In this document: piece by piece, positions 36,657 to 47,800 of the stretch
Layout of the letters: each line of letters opens with the position of its first letter
Numbering within the stretch: position 1 is the first letter of the stretch
DNA from: Paracyclopina nana
Taxonomy: Eukaryota; Arthropoda; Copepoda; Cyclopoida; Cyclopettidae
DNA length: 64,000 nt
NCBI GenBank assembly: GCA_019096065.1
Contig: JAGUCH010000003.1
Span: 434,001 to 498,000, forward strand
Direction of reading: 5' to 3'
Translations under genes and position numbers: made by a program
Notes under the pieces: model-generated
The model's input: the letters and a program-made list of their open reading frames with translations, nothing else
The model's database searches: none
Told to the model about the DNA's origin: nothing

Positions 36657-38867
36657 ATGAGGATCACAAAGTCACTCAAGGATCAGACGAGCATGAAGCA
36701 AACGCTCTTCAGGGATCTGGTTCAAGAGTGCCAATTGGCAGCTCCGGGATCGGGGCTGTCAGAGAAGCTCAAGAAGAAGATTGAGGAAATTGGCAAGGAC
36801 GACAGAAAAGATGTCGTTGCACGAACGGAAGAGGGCTGTGCCCCATTGTTTTTGGCATGCAAAAATGGATCTGCTGACGTTGTCGAGTACCTACTGAGCA
36901 CATGTGGAGCTGACATCGAGCAGAGGGGTGTGTTCGAGGTGGCTGAGGAGGGTGTCAGTCACAGTGTCACGCCTCTTTGGTGCGCTGCAGTCGCTGGCAG
37001 GCTGTCTGTGGTCAAAGTCTTGCTGAAATACGGAGCTGACGTTGACGCAGCTTCGGACTCCGGATCTACGCCCATTCGGTACACAGCAATTGATCTATTA
37101 TAATTTAAGATCAATTATGTAGTGTTTTTAGGTCTGCCTGCTACATTGTTCGACCTGGGCTCCAAACGTCTCATTATGATATTGTGAAATGTTTGGTGAA
37201 AGCCGGAGCTGATTTGAGTAAATCCAACCACTTTGGTGGCACTTGCCTGATCAATTCGGTGCAGAGTGCCAATCTGGTGAAATTGCTCCTTGAAACGCAC
37301 AGAGTCGATGTGAACGCGCAGGACATCCAAAGGAAAACTGCTCTTCACTATGCAGTGCAAGAGAATCGCATCGATTCAGCCAAACTTTTGCTGGGAGCTG
37401 GAGCTAATCCTGACCTCTTGTCCAAATACGGAGATGATGTCCTGCAAACTGCTTGCCTCAAGGGATCGTTGCACATCTTCAATCATCTGCTGGAGAAAGT
37501 CTACTACGAGCCAGGAAGAATTGCAGATGCCTTTGAGCTGATTGGCACCACTTTCCTCATGGACTTTCATGACATTGGCTCAACTTTGTTTTTCTGGAGG
37601 AAAGCTCTGGAAATCCGATATGAGGGCACCTTCAGGCACTACCCAAAAGTCATTGATCATGAGGTGGCACACCCTGTTTTAGGGGTTGCAGAATTCGATT
37701 CTAAGGAAGACCTAGAAGAAATGCACGGAGATCCCAAAGCCATGAAAGTGCAAGCTCTCCTCATCACCGAGAGAATCCTCGGTGCCGGCCACAAAGATAC
37801 CATTTTTAGGTACCCCTTTTTCCGGCCTATTTTAAAAAGGCTTTCTAGCTTATTCGGTTATCTAGGTACATGTATGCTGGAGCTGCTCATGCGGATAGCA
37901 ATGAGTATGGCTCCTGCGTTGCATTGTGGAACTACGCACTGAGGCTTAAAATGGATAAAGAAACGCTTTTGTCCTGCGACACAGCTTTCACCGCGAGAGC
38001 TATAGTTCAGCTCTACGTCAACATCATGGCTAGATACTTGAACAATCCAGATCCATACGAGTCGAATCCACTCAAGTTTGAAGATGTTCTGACGACAACC
38101 AAGCTGATGAAGTCTGGAATGGCATATGCCTTGGACTTGCTCAACAAGCAACCTCAGTTTAAAGGTAAATGCTAAATTAATGTGGAAGTTGGCCAATGTG
38201 TTGGCATTTTTATTTCTGCTTGACAGCTCAGCTGGACAACTTTGATATTGTGTTGACGACTTGGATCCACTTGGTGCACATATTGCTACAACTAGCCGAA
38301 AGTCCGGAGCACATGACTCTGATCTTGCAAGAAGTTCTTCCCCTGCTCAAAATGAACACCAGAACCCACAAGACTGGGGACACTCTTTTGCACCTGGCTG
38401 TTTCCTCGTCATCCACTCTGCATAGCAATTCCTTTCTGGACGGAGACTCGGATTCAACGAGCATGTATGTTTTCCCTTCTCTGGAGGTCACCGACTTCCT
38501 CCTCAAATGCGGCTGTGATGTGCACAGCCGGAATAATCTACACGAAACGCCCTTGCATATAGCAGCCAAGAGAGAAAACTTTTCGCCTGACATAGCAGCC
38601 AAATTGCTGGGTCAAGGCGCCCACATGGATATTCCTGACTTGAGAGATATTTCACCCTTGGATATATTGAAATCGCAGAAAAATTTGGATTTCAATTTGG
38701 TGCCTTACGTGACGCTCAAGTGTCTGGCAGCTCAAGTGATTGTCAGAGAGCGAGTCCCCTTTTCATGTGGTGATGTGCCCCAATGTCTGGATGACATGCT
38801 TCAAATGCACTTGCCTAATTTGCCAGCCATTATGGATGATGACTGCTGTGCAAAAATGGACGAATAG
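36657..38867 (+). CDS. FEM1: FEM1 homologue, ankyrin-repeat CUL2 substrate receptor
   Basis: Four exons, 36657-37078, 37132-37809, 37866-38164 and 38227-38867, keep frame and give 679 residues, close to FEM1A (669). The N-terminal half holds ankyrin repeats: EEGCAPLFLACKNGSADVVE, TPLWCAAVAGRLSVVKVLL, RKTALHYAVQENRIDSAKLL and others. The middle carries the FEM1 TPR-like block (GSTLFFWRKALEIRYEGTFR; DSNEYGSCVALWNYALRLKM). More ankyrin repeats follow (ETPLHIAAKRENFSPDIAAK). The C-terminus contains LKCLAAQVIVRERVPFSCGD, matching the VHL/CUL2-box region. FEM1 proteins recruit substrates with Arg-type C-degrons to the CUL2-RING ligase; in nematodes they act in sex determination. FEM1A, B or C cannot be told apart here. 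A second in-frame Met lies 12 codons after the first. AATAAA is at 38912. Confidence 0.92.
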
Positions 38868-39442
38868 GCACTATTCTAAAAATGTTATGGTAACGCTTGC
38901 TTTTTTCCATGAATAAATCATAGCTTTACGCGCCTTCCAAAAAGGGAATATTTTACATTTTTGCTCTTATCACGCACTTGAACTGCGGCTTTAGCTATTT
39001 TTGCCTCCTGAGCTGTCCTACGTCAATTTGACAGCTTTTTTGTTATTGTTTTGATGCTGTACAGATTGACCGAGATTTCGAGTCAAAAAAAGTAAGAAGT
39101 AACTTTGGGCTATTAAAAAGCCTCCTAAGTAATGTTGTTTTGAATCACAACACATTTCAGTAAATTTCGCTCTGAAAATTGCCACAAATTTGAAAGGAAA
39201 GGATGAATATGATGTGATTTTGTGGCAAGGAGTTTGCTCTAAGTTGCCTTAGAACGCTCTGCTCAATTCGCGCAAAAGCTGATTTTCACTGTTCAGCAGG
39301 AGCGAATCAAAACTCGGGTAAGAATTCCAACCACGTAGGATTCATGGCTTTCACAAGTGTCTAACACAAGAGGGAAAGGCCAATCATTGTTCAGCTGCGA
39401 CGGATGAAATCGACCCCTTTAAATGTCGTATTGAGAAGAAAA
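38868..39442. other. FEM1 3' end and BBIP1/LMBRD2 upstream region
   Basis: AATAAA at 38912-38917 ends FEM1. The rest must hold the promoter and leader of BBIP1, and probably of LMBRD2 too, since no promoter-sized gap separates those two. No other gene is seen. Confidence 0.5.
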
Positions 39443-39746
39443 ATGGCATCTGCAGCATTTCGAGAAGTTCTCCCTAAACGAGGACTCGTGTTCCAGGTAC
39501 GATTTGCAAGCGACTTGTGACAGTCCCTCCTAAATTGTATTTTATATGCAGGAATCAGCTCCTCAACTAGTGCTGTGCAAACCCAAGCTGCTGCCATTAA
39601 AATCGTTCACTTTGCAAAAATTGGAGGCCATGCAGAAAGAGGCCACTGAAAAGGCCAAAGCCGAGATGAACGAGGCGAGCCGATTGCAAGAGGAGGAAGA
39701 GAAAAGTTCACCTTCGCATGCCCCTGAAACCATGTCATTTGAGTGA
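39443..39746 (+). CDS. BBIP1: BBSome-interacting protein 1
   Basis: Two exons, 39443-39496 and 39552-39746, give 82 residues. The match to BBIP1 (BBIP10) is in two blocks: AFREVLPKRGLVFQ at the start and LVLCKPKLLPLKSFTLQKLE in the middle. A Glu/Lys-rich helix and a Ser-rich end follow. BBIP1 is the smallest BBSome subunit, bridging BBS4 and BBS8/9-type subunits, and is needed for BBSome assembly at cilia. In arthropods it would act mainly in ciliated sensory neurons. Usual length is about 70-92. The stop codon lies 18 bases before the LMBRD2 start codon. Confidence 0.85.
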
Positions 39747-39764
39747 AAAAGAGGATATTTCAAC

Positions 39765-42069
39765 ATGGCAGTCGTGGGTGTGTTTGTGTTTGACATCATC
39801 GCCACTTTGGCCTTGTCTGGCCTTCTCCTATACAGATATGGCGATTGGTTCAGGCAAAGACTCTTCGTCACCCTGTCAGTCCTCATTGCTTGGTACTTTT
39901 CTTTCCTCATCATTTTCGTCCTCCCTCTGGACGTCTCCAGCACCGCTTACAGACAATGCTTGAACAAGACTGGTGACAGTGCAAGCATCACCACACTTTC
40001 TCCACTTGACACAACTGTGCACAGCATCATCACTGAAACTGACATTAACAAAACGAGGCATGCCTCGAAGCAAAGCAATAATGTGATTCAGGAGGAGTTC
40101 CAGCCAGTAGTCACCGATGACTGTCAAGCTCCCTATAGTCTTATGGACGAGCATGTCCTGCCCAATTTGTGGAGGGTGGTCTATTGGACCTCGCAGCTAC
40201 TGACATGGCTCATTTTGCCAATAATGCAGAGTTTCACCCAAGCCGGAGAGTTCGGTGTGCGAGGAAAGCTCAAGTCAGCACTTTGGGATAACATGATTTA
40301 CTACACGTCCTACTTGCTCATTGCCATCATCTTACTAGTGTACATTGCTCTCAAGCCTGAACTGCATTTGGATTGGGAGCGAACAAAGGCCATTGCAGCC
40401 TCTGCTTCAAACACGTGGGGTCTTTTCGTCCTCGTTCTAATGTTGGGATATGGCTTGGTCGAGGTGCCACGGAGCTGCTGGAATCGATCACAAAAGGGCT
40501 ATCAGGTATGAAATTAAAATGTCTTTGTGTGCTCACTAATTTGGTGATTTTGGTAGCTGACAAGGGCCTACTTTCGGGTTGCAAAGCTGATGTCGGAAAA
40601 GTCGGACGCCGAAGAAGCGCTTGACGATGTTTTAACATCGGTCAACGCGATTGCAGCCATGATTGGTGAAGTTGATCCTCGCAGGAAAATGATTGCCACC
40701 ATCTTTAGCAGAGTTCCATTCGAACTGTTGGAACGAATTAAGAGGCGTCGCACCGAAGTGGATTTCGGATCTGAGCCACCAACAGAGAAAACGCTCACCA
40801 AGCTGCACAGACAAGTTATTCGAGCACTGCAGAATTACAACAGAACTGAGGCTCAGTGGAATGATTGGACAGACCATGTCTTTGAGTTGGAAGACATCAA
40901 CAAAAACATGGTCAGCAATGACCACCGATTTGTCCACAGTCAGAGCAAAAATACTTGGATGTTTGGCCCATCCCTAGAGTGGTACTGGAAATGCCTTTTG
41001 GGCCCTCTTATGCTACGTCTGGCTGCAGTGGTGTCTGCTTTCATGTCTGTCCTCATCATCTGGTCAGAAGTGACGTTTTTCTCACGCACTCCCACCTTGA
41101 GCATTTTTGCAGTGTTTGTGAACCTAGCAAAAACCAATCGAGATTACTTGGCCATAGAGATCATTTGCCTAGTCACCATATTCTACTTGTGCTTGTGCAC
41201 TTACTACACCATCTTCAAGATTCGAGTCTTCAACTATTACTACTTGGCTGGCAACCATCACTCTGACGAGTACACCCTTCTTTTCTCTGGAGCTTTACTT
41301 AGCAGGTACTATGATAAATTACTGTACTCATTCCAGACGATGCTCGATAAATCATGACTTTTAGGCTGACACCTCCGTTATGCCTCAATTTCCTGTCTTT
41401 GATCCACATGGACTCCCATGTCATCAAATCAGATATGGTAGAAACTGCATACACCGAAATCATGGGCCATATGGATGTCATTTCTATCATTTCTGATTAC
41501 TTCAATGTCTACTTCCCTATCGCATTGTTGGCACTCACACTGTCGACCTACTTCTCCCTGGGAGCAAGGCTTCTCTCCATGTTTGGATTTCAGCAGTTTC
41601 TAGCACAAGACAGTGAGGTCACTCTGGAATTGGTGGAAGAGGGGAAAGAGCACATCAAACGGGAAAAACGCAGGAGGCAACGTCTAGCTGAATCTGCCAC
41701 TAGAAGAAGGGATTTTGAGAGCCGTTTTGGTGATATCGAAGCTAACACCAGAGGTAAAATGAAATGAATGCATGCTCTTGTGGAACACCATATAATTATG
41801 ATAAAATGGAATGCGAAGAGGATGATATTCATTGGATACCATTGGTTGTGATTTCAGATGCCCGTCTCAGAGCTGGTGATATCGTCAAGAGCCGAGGCCA
41901 GTCCTCCAGTCCTGAGAGGTCACTCTTGTCCAACCCTGCTACTCCGATGCATCAAGACAACCTAGACGACTTGACTGAAACAATCGATCTTTCCTCGCCA
42001 TCTGGAGCTGCCCTCTACAGAAATTCCGGTTTTCAAGAGCCTCCTAGAAACATTTTTGATGATATCTGA
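39765..42069 (+). CDS. LMBRD2: LMBR1 domain-containing protein 2 homologue
   Basis: Four exons, 39765-40505, 40557-41305, 41365-41753 and 41858-42069, keep frame and give 696 residues, the family's usual length. The N-terminus has successive transmembrane helices (VGVFVFDIIATLALSGLLLY; LFVTLSVLIAWYFSFLIIFV). A glycosylatable loop, further helices, a charged central cytoplasmic segment and a second helical half follow (RLAAVVSAFMSVLIIWSEV; ALLALTLSTYFSLGARLLS). The C-terminal tail is cytoplasmic and Ser-rich. LMBRD2 is a plasma-membrane protein linked in vertebrates to beta2-adrenergic receptor signalling. Retention of the last intron would end the protein after TRGKMK and remove the Ser-rich tail. 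Its ATG (39765) is only 18 bases after the BBIP1 stop, too close for a separate core promoter and leader, so a shared transcript is likely. Confidence 0.92.
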
Positions 42070-42541
42070 TCTCTACGCATGCATTTTTGATCCAATTACC
42101 TTAGTCACCCAAACTATAGGAGAAATACAAATCAAATTAGGTCTAGAGTTAATGTTGTACACTCTTTTGATGTTTTTTTAACCAATACTGATTTCGCGGA
42201 ATTTGAAAACGAGGTTTTGTTTTCCTAGTATTTTCTTTTATGCCTTTGTTTTGACTCTAGTTTTCATCTATGTTAAAGGAATTGTAAACACTTTTAAAGG
42301 CGATTTTGCTTGGACTAATTGCAGTACATTTCACGCCAAATAGACTGTTTAATAAATGTATAGCTGAGAAAAGCTTTCCTGCAAATATTTTTTTTGCTAA
42401 TTTGATTTGATTTTTGAGAATAATGACAATTTTAGCGTAAATTGAACCTTTTCCAACTGTCACGACTCGATCCGTTTTTCAATCCTCCATAGCATAAGTT
42501 GTTCAAGTTTTAGGAAAACAAATCAATTTTGTTGGGTAAAC
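42070..42541. other. spacer between LMBRD2 and NDUFV2
   Basis: AT-rich 3' flank of LMBRD2 and promoter of NDUFV2. No gene is seen. Confidence 0.5.
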
Positions 42542-43391
42542 ATGTCACTGTTGGGGTTTACTCGCCGCCTCGGGACTCGTCTGCTTGCATCAAGGACACT
42601 GCAGACATCAGCCTCTGTTCATGGCGGTGACACATTGGTCCTTCATAAGGACACCCCGGAAAACAACCCCAACATCAAGTTTGAGTTCACTGCTGAAAAT
42701 AAGAAAAGAGCAGATGCCATCATGGAAAACTACCCCGACGGTCACAAGAGAGCTGCAGTGATTCCCCTTCTTGATCTGGCTCAGCGTCAGTCTGGGGGTT
42801 GGCTTCCCATTTCAGCCATGCACCATGTTGCTGAATTCATTGGCATGCCCAGGATGCGCGTTTATGAGGTAAATCAGCTTTCCATTTTTTGTGTGGCTTT
42901 TGAAATGATTTGATTTTTAGGTGGCAACGTTTTATACAATGTTCATCAGGAACCCGGTTGGAAAGTATCACATTCAAGTTTGCACAACAACGCCATGTTG
43001 GTTGCGAGGTTCTGATGAAATTGTGAATGCTATCAAAGGTAGCCTTGGAATTCAAGTGGGTGAAACTACTAAGGACAAGCTGTTCACCCTGTCAGAAGTG
43101 GAGTGTCTTGGGGCATGCGTCAATGCACCTATGGTTCAGGTTAGAAAAACTGCAAGATTGACATCTGTGTTTCTTTTTATCAGTATTTTCTATCATCTAC
43201 AGATCAACGATGACTACTATGAAGATCTCACAGAAAAGGACATGAATGAGATTCTGGATGACTTGAAGAAAGGTAAAAATCCTCCCAAAGGACCCAGAAG
43301 TGGACGATTCGCTGCTGAGCCTTTCACTGGTCTCACATCATTGACAGAAACCCCAGCAGGGCCTGGTTTCAAGGTCCGAAAAGACCTATAA
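42542..43391 (+). CDS. NDUFV2: NADH dehydrogenase [ubiquinone] flavoprotein 2, mitochondrial (24 kDa, complex I)
   Basis: Three exons, 42542-42868, 42921-43139 and 43203-43391, keep frame and give 244 residues, the normal length. The first about 25 residues are a mitochondrial presequence ([20 protein letters not shown]). The thioredoxin-like domain binds one [2Fe-2S] cluster (N1a) through Cys pairs in [11 protein letters not shown] and [10 protein letters not shown]. Other conserved blocks are [18 protein letters not shown] and the C-terminal [13 protein letters not shown]. It sits in the matrix arm of complex I beside NDUFV1. AATAAA is at 43449. Confidence 0.96.
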
Positions 43392-44840
43392 ATATTACCA
43401 TGAAAGCTCCATACAGGCAGAGGTGAAATTCTAGAATAATGCTGGGAAAATAAAATAACAAAGAGGATTTTGAAATGGGTATTCTCATCTCTTGTTAAGC
43501 ATACAGGTGGTGGTGATCAAGGTAGATGATAAAGCTAATAAGTAGCGCGTGGCCGCTGCCCTAGTAGACGCGCTCATTATCAGGCTTAAAGCACCATGAC
43601 GAGTCGCATGGTTTTCTTTCTACTATTCTAGTTGCCAAAGTGTCACTAAACCACACATCCATAAAATCAAAAATCAATATGTGCAAGATAATTACCGAAA
43701 AGAAAATCGTAAAAAATGTCAATGCGTGAGTGTGTTACGGATCATCATGGATACATTACAACAGAAAACTCATGTCTTATCATTATTTGCTGTAAGTTAA
43801 AAACTTGTGTGAATTACCTCAAATTATTGGGAATCCTCTTGAGAATAGATTGAAAAAGTGGCAAATTAGCAGCTTTCTTGGGCATCACTTTTGCTAATTT
43901 GAATAGCATTTGAAAATATTATTTGGTCATTAATATCATCTTAACAAGGCATTTAAGCAATGTTAACAGAGCACAGGTCTTCTTACAGTTTTGCTGGTTG
44001 ATTGAAAAAAAGCTCTAAACCACGAAAAAGATTCTTGCACTATATTTGTAAAACCAAGGATAATGTTAAGTTTATGCATGGTTTCAGAACTTACACTTGC
44101 TCCAAATGTAAGTTTGCACGCAATATTTTGGCAGCATAATGTGATGATTTTGGCAAACGAATAGAATTCAAAGCCACAATTAGATCATCCGATCCTGAGG
44201 CTGACAATTTGAAAAGTTTACTTTTTATTGAAGCTTTATTAGAATGTGAGGAGTGTGCATCATCAAAATTGTGCAACGTTCCGAAAAATCGACTTGCTCT
44301 AATCATAGTAAGTCATGCAGATCGAGGAGTTTGAAGCTGGAAAATTCGGACTTACTTCCGCACACTATGTGCGTAGGATTACTATGTTGTAAAACAGCAT
44401 CAAACTGCATGACAAGCCATGATTATATGATGACAAAAAATTGCCATGATTTTCCTATCTTTATAATAGAAAAAAATAGTGAGGCACAAGTAATTGGTGC
44501 AACATGTCATTGGCATTTTGATTTCATCCTAATAAGAAAATTGAGCCAATTAAGTAAATAACATGTAGGCAAGAGGAAGGATCCAATAAAATGGAAAAAG
44601 TAGTTTCACACTACCATATCCCAATAGTTGGATGTGTTTGAAGAACAGAGTAATTTGCAATCTTTTAGTTAGATAATTCATAATTGTTGAAAAATTTCAC
44701 TGCAGGTGACATTAATAATTGTTGTGGACTTGATAAATTGCAACAATGATTGGTGTAATGAAGCAATCAGTGGTTCGATGTTCAGAATAAGTCTCGAGAG
44801 TGGCGGTGACAAATGCATTAAGGGTATGTAGCAGCAAAAA
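43392..44840. other. spacer between NDUFV2 and ADAMTS-type gene
   Basis: AT-rich; no gene is supported. The signal-peptide exon of the ADAMTS-type gene should lie here or further upstream but I could not identify it. Confidence 0.45.
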
Positions 44841-47800
44841 ATGCTGATCGTGCAAGCACATTTAGATCTGAAAATCATCCATGTTACATTGCTTCCAGAT
44901 TGTGCAATAACTTGGCCACGTTTATCAGTAAAGCGCAAGTCGGTTGCAATAGATGCTGAAATAAAGGGAAAATTTACCACTTTGTCTTTGGAAGCATTGG
45001 GACAAAGAATCCAATTAGCCCTCTCACCATCGCACTCATTGCTCTCCAATGATTTCATTTTCCTGTCTAGAGGGTATATAAACTTTTGAAGCACACCCGC
45101 CATGGTGTCATGTCATTGAAACATACCAATTAACCTTTTCACTTAAGGAGCCTTTACAATGAAGTTGTCTTACAAAAGCCGAATAATGGTAATCAATGCT
45201 CTTACAAAATTCTTCAAGAAGCTGGTAAACTTGATATGGTCATTGGAACACTCAATGTTTGCCATGGAATTGTGAGATCCTAATTATCCTGTATTCATTT
45301 TTTCATGTCCATAATGAGGATATTATTTCACCCTTGTAGGAAGGCTACTGGAGGTCAGATGATGCTTCAAGTTTTGCACTGATTCCATTACCTTCTAATG
45401 CATCAGCATCAATTGAGTCACCGCATGTTCTCATAATTTACAAAGATAAGGAAACCAAGTCAGGGTTCAAGAAGAGAATTTTCGAAGCTGCAGAGAGTTC
45501 AAAACTCATTGAAACAATGAGAGTAGAGCAAGGAAAAAAGTTCCGCTTTTTCCCAGATTCCAAAGTCTCCCATTTTAATGCAATGAAAAACTTTCTAAGC
45601 TCATTATTTTTGCCTGCAAACCCAGCTACTACTAAAAGTAGCTTGGATGAAAAATTACGCAGAAACGGACATGAAGTTGATGACGAGGCCAGGCTAAATG
45701 CTACCATTGAATTGGCCATATTTGTAGACAGGGATTTGTTTCTGGGATTGCAAGAGACCTTTCCGCAAGATACTGACAATCATGTGATAGAAGTGATTAC
45801 TGCCATGATGAGTGCGGTGCAAATTCTATTCGATGATGACTCACTTGGCCATAATGTTACACTTGTAATCAAAAGGCTGGAAGTGTTGAAGGAGGAGCCA
45901 CCAGAGTTGAAAAAAAGCGTTGACATCCAAGACTTATTGAAAAACTTTTGTCAGGTAACATATAATTTTTTTAATGCAGCATACAACACTCCTACTAAAA
46001 CTCACACAGTGCCCACAATTGGCACACAATACCCTCAAGGCACACAACAGGCAATCAATTACACATTGAGTTAAAAAATTAAATGAATTCTAGATGTAAG
46101 CAAGAAAGTGGTTGAAAAAATCACTAAAGCTTAATTAGCTGGGTGCAAAATATGAAAGTAGCTATTACAATAATGCCAAAGCACAGGCAATTAACAAGTG
46201 ATCACAAAAGTGGTCACAAAAGTGGTCACTACAGGGGTCACTACAGTGGTCACATAAGTGGTCACTACAGTGCTCACTAATGTGGTCACTAAAGTGGTCA
46301 CTACAGTGGTCACTAAAGTGGTCACTACAGTGGTCACTAAAGTGGTCACTACAGTGGTCACTAAAGTGGTCACTACAGTGGTCACTAAAGTGGTCACTAA
46401 AGTGGTTACAAAGGTGGTCACAAAAGTGATAACAAAAGTGGTCACTAAAGTGGTCACTAAAGCGGTCACAAAAGTGGTCACTATAGTGGTAACAAAAGTG
46501 GTCACTAAAGTGGTCATTAAAGTAGTCACCACCTGCTAAAAAATAAATTTTAACATATTGAAAAAATTATCAAATATATCTTTACTTTTTAGATAATGAA
46601 AGTTGTAGAGAAATGTGTTTTCAGCCTAAAAAATGAAGCCCAATAAGAAACGATGGCTTCTGTGACGTAGTACAGTCAGCGCACCCTAGCGTGAAAAGCC
46701 GTGTAGTATGATCACTACAGAAATAGCTACATTGCAATTCATAATTTAACAAAAAATTGGCCTTCCCTTATGATTTATCAAAAACTCTAAAAATAATATT
46801 GGATCCCTATTTCGTCTCATGCTACATTGTGAAAAAAAATCAGACCAATCAGCTGATAAAAGCATGAAAATGTTAAAGTTCTTTAATTGCAACCTAATTT
46901 GAAATTTGAAAAAAAATGTTGGCTTTTATAGTGCTACTTGATGATAGTATTTTACTAACTGTAACCGGTTTTACTCGCGAGTAAATTCACTTTGCCGATC
47001 GTGTCAGCTTTTTGCAAACCCCGTGACGTCACAACATGGCATTCCGGCAAGTTCATTTCGCTCAGAAAATCGGTCACAGTTAACAAAATTTGACTTGCTG
47101 CTTCTCGGGACTTCGAAGGTAACGTAAATAATGCCCTCGGTGAGTAAAATAAAACCTCGCCTCACTATTCCCCTCGCTTCGCTCGGTTCAAGATTCGGCT
47201 TGGTTTCATTTACTCACCTAGGGCAATTTTTACGTTACCTTCGAAGTCCCGAGAAGCAGCAAGTCAAATTTTATTAACTGTGACCGATTTTCCGAGCGAA
47301 ATGAACTTGCCGGAATGCCATGTTGTGACGTCACTGGGTTTGCAAAAAGCTGACACGATCGGCAAAGTGAATTTACTCGCGAGTAAAACCGGTTACAGTT
47401 AGTAAAAACTTTTGTCATCACATAGCGTTTGACTTGGGCTGTTTTATGCAAAAACTGGCAACTTTTAACAGCTTTTGTTCGCGCCACCTTTTTGAATCGG
47501 CCGGTCAATTAGGAGACGTTCGTGCGCTGACCCGCTCAACTACTGGTTCCAGTTTTCTCAGTCAGTCTCTACACCAGTTTTCTCTACTTTTGTTGATAAT
47601 TGTGCAGTTGAATCGAAATACTTGAAACATGAAGATATCTGAACTCTGATTTACTATGTCCATTTTGAAGAAGTTTCCTCTTCAAACAGCTTTTAGCATG
47701 TAGCCCAAAAATAATTTTATTTCACTTTTCCGTCAAAGCGTCATGCGTAAACAGCTGTACTACCTTACATTGGCGCCATATAGTATGATAAATTTCAAAA

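Noticed and set aside
46191-46539. Long Val-Thr-rich open frames on both strands
   Set aside because: They are translations of the 12-bp minisatellite, whose unit length is a multiple of three and lacks stops. There is no splice or start context.
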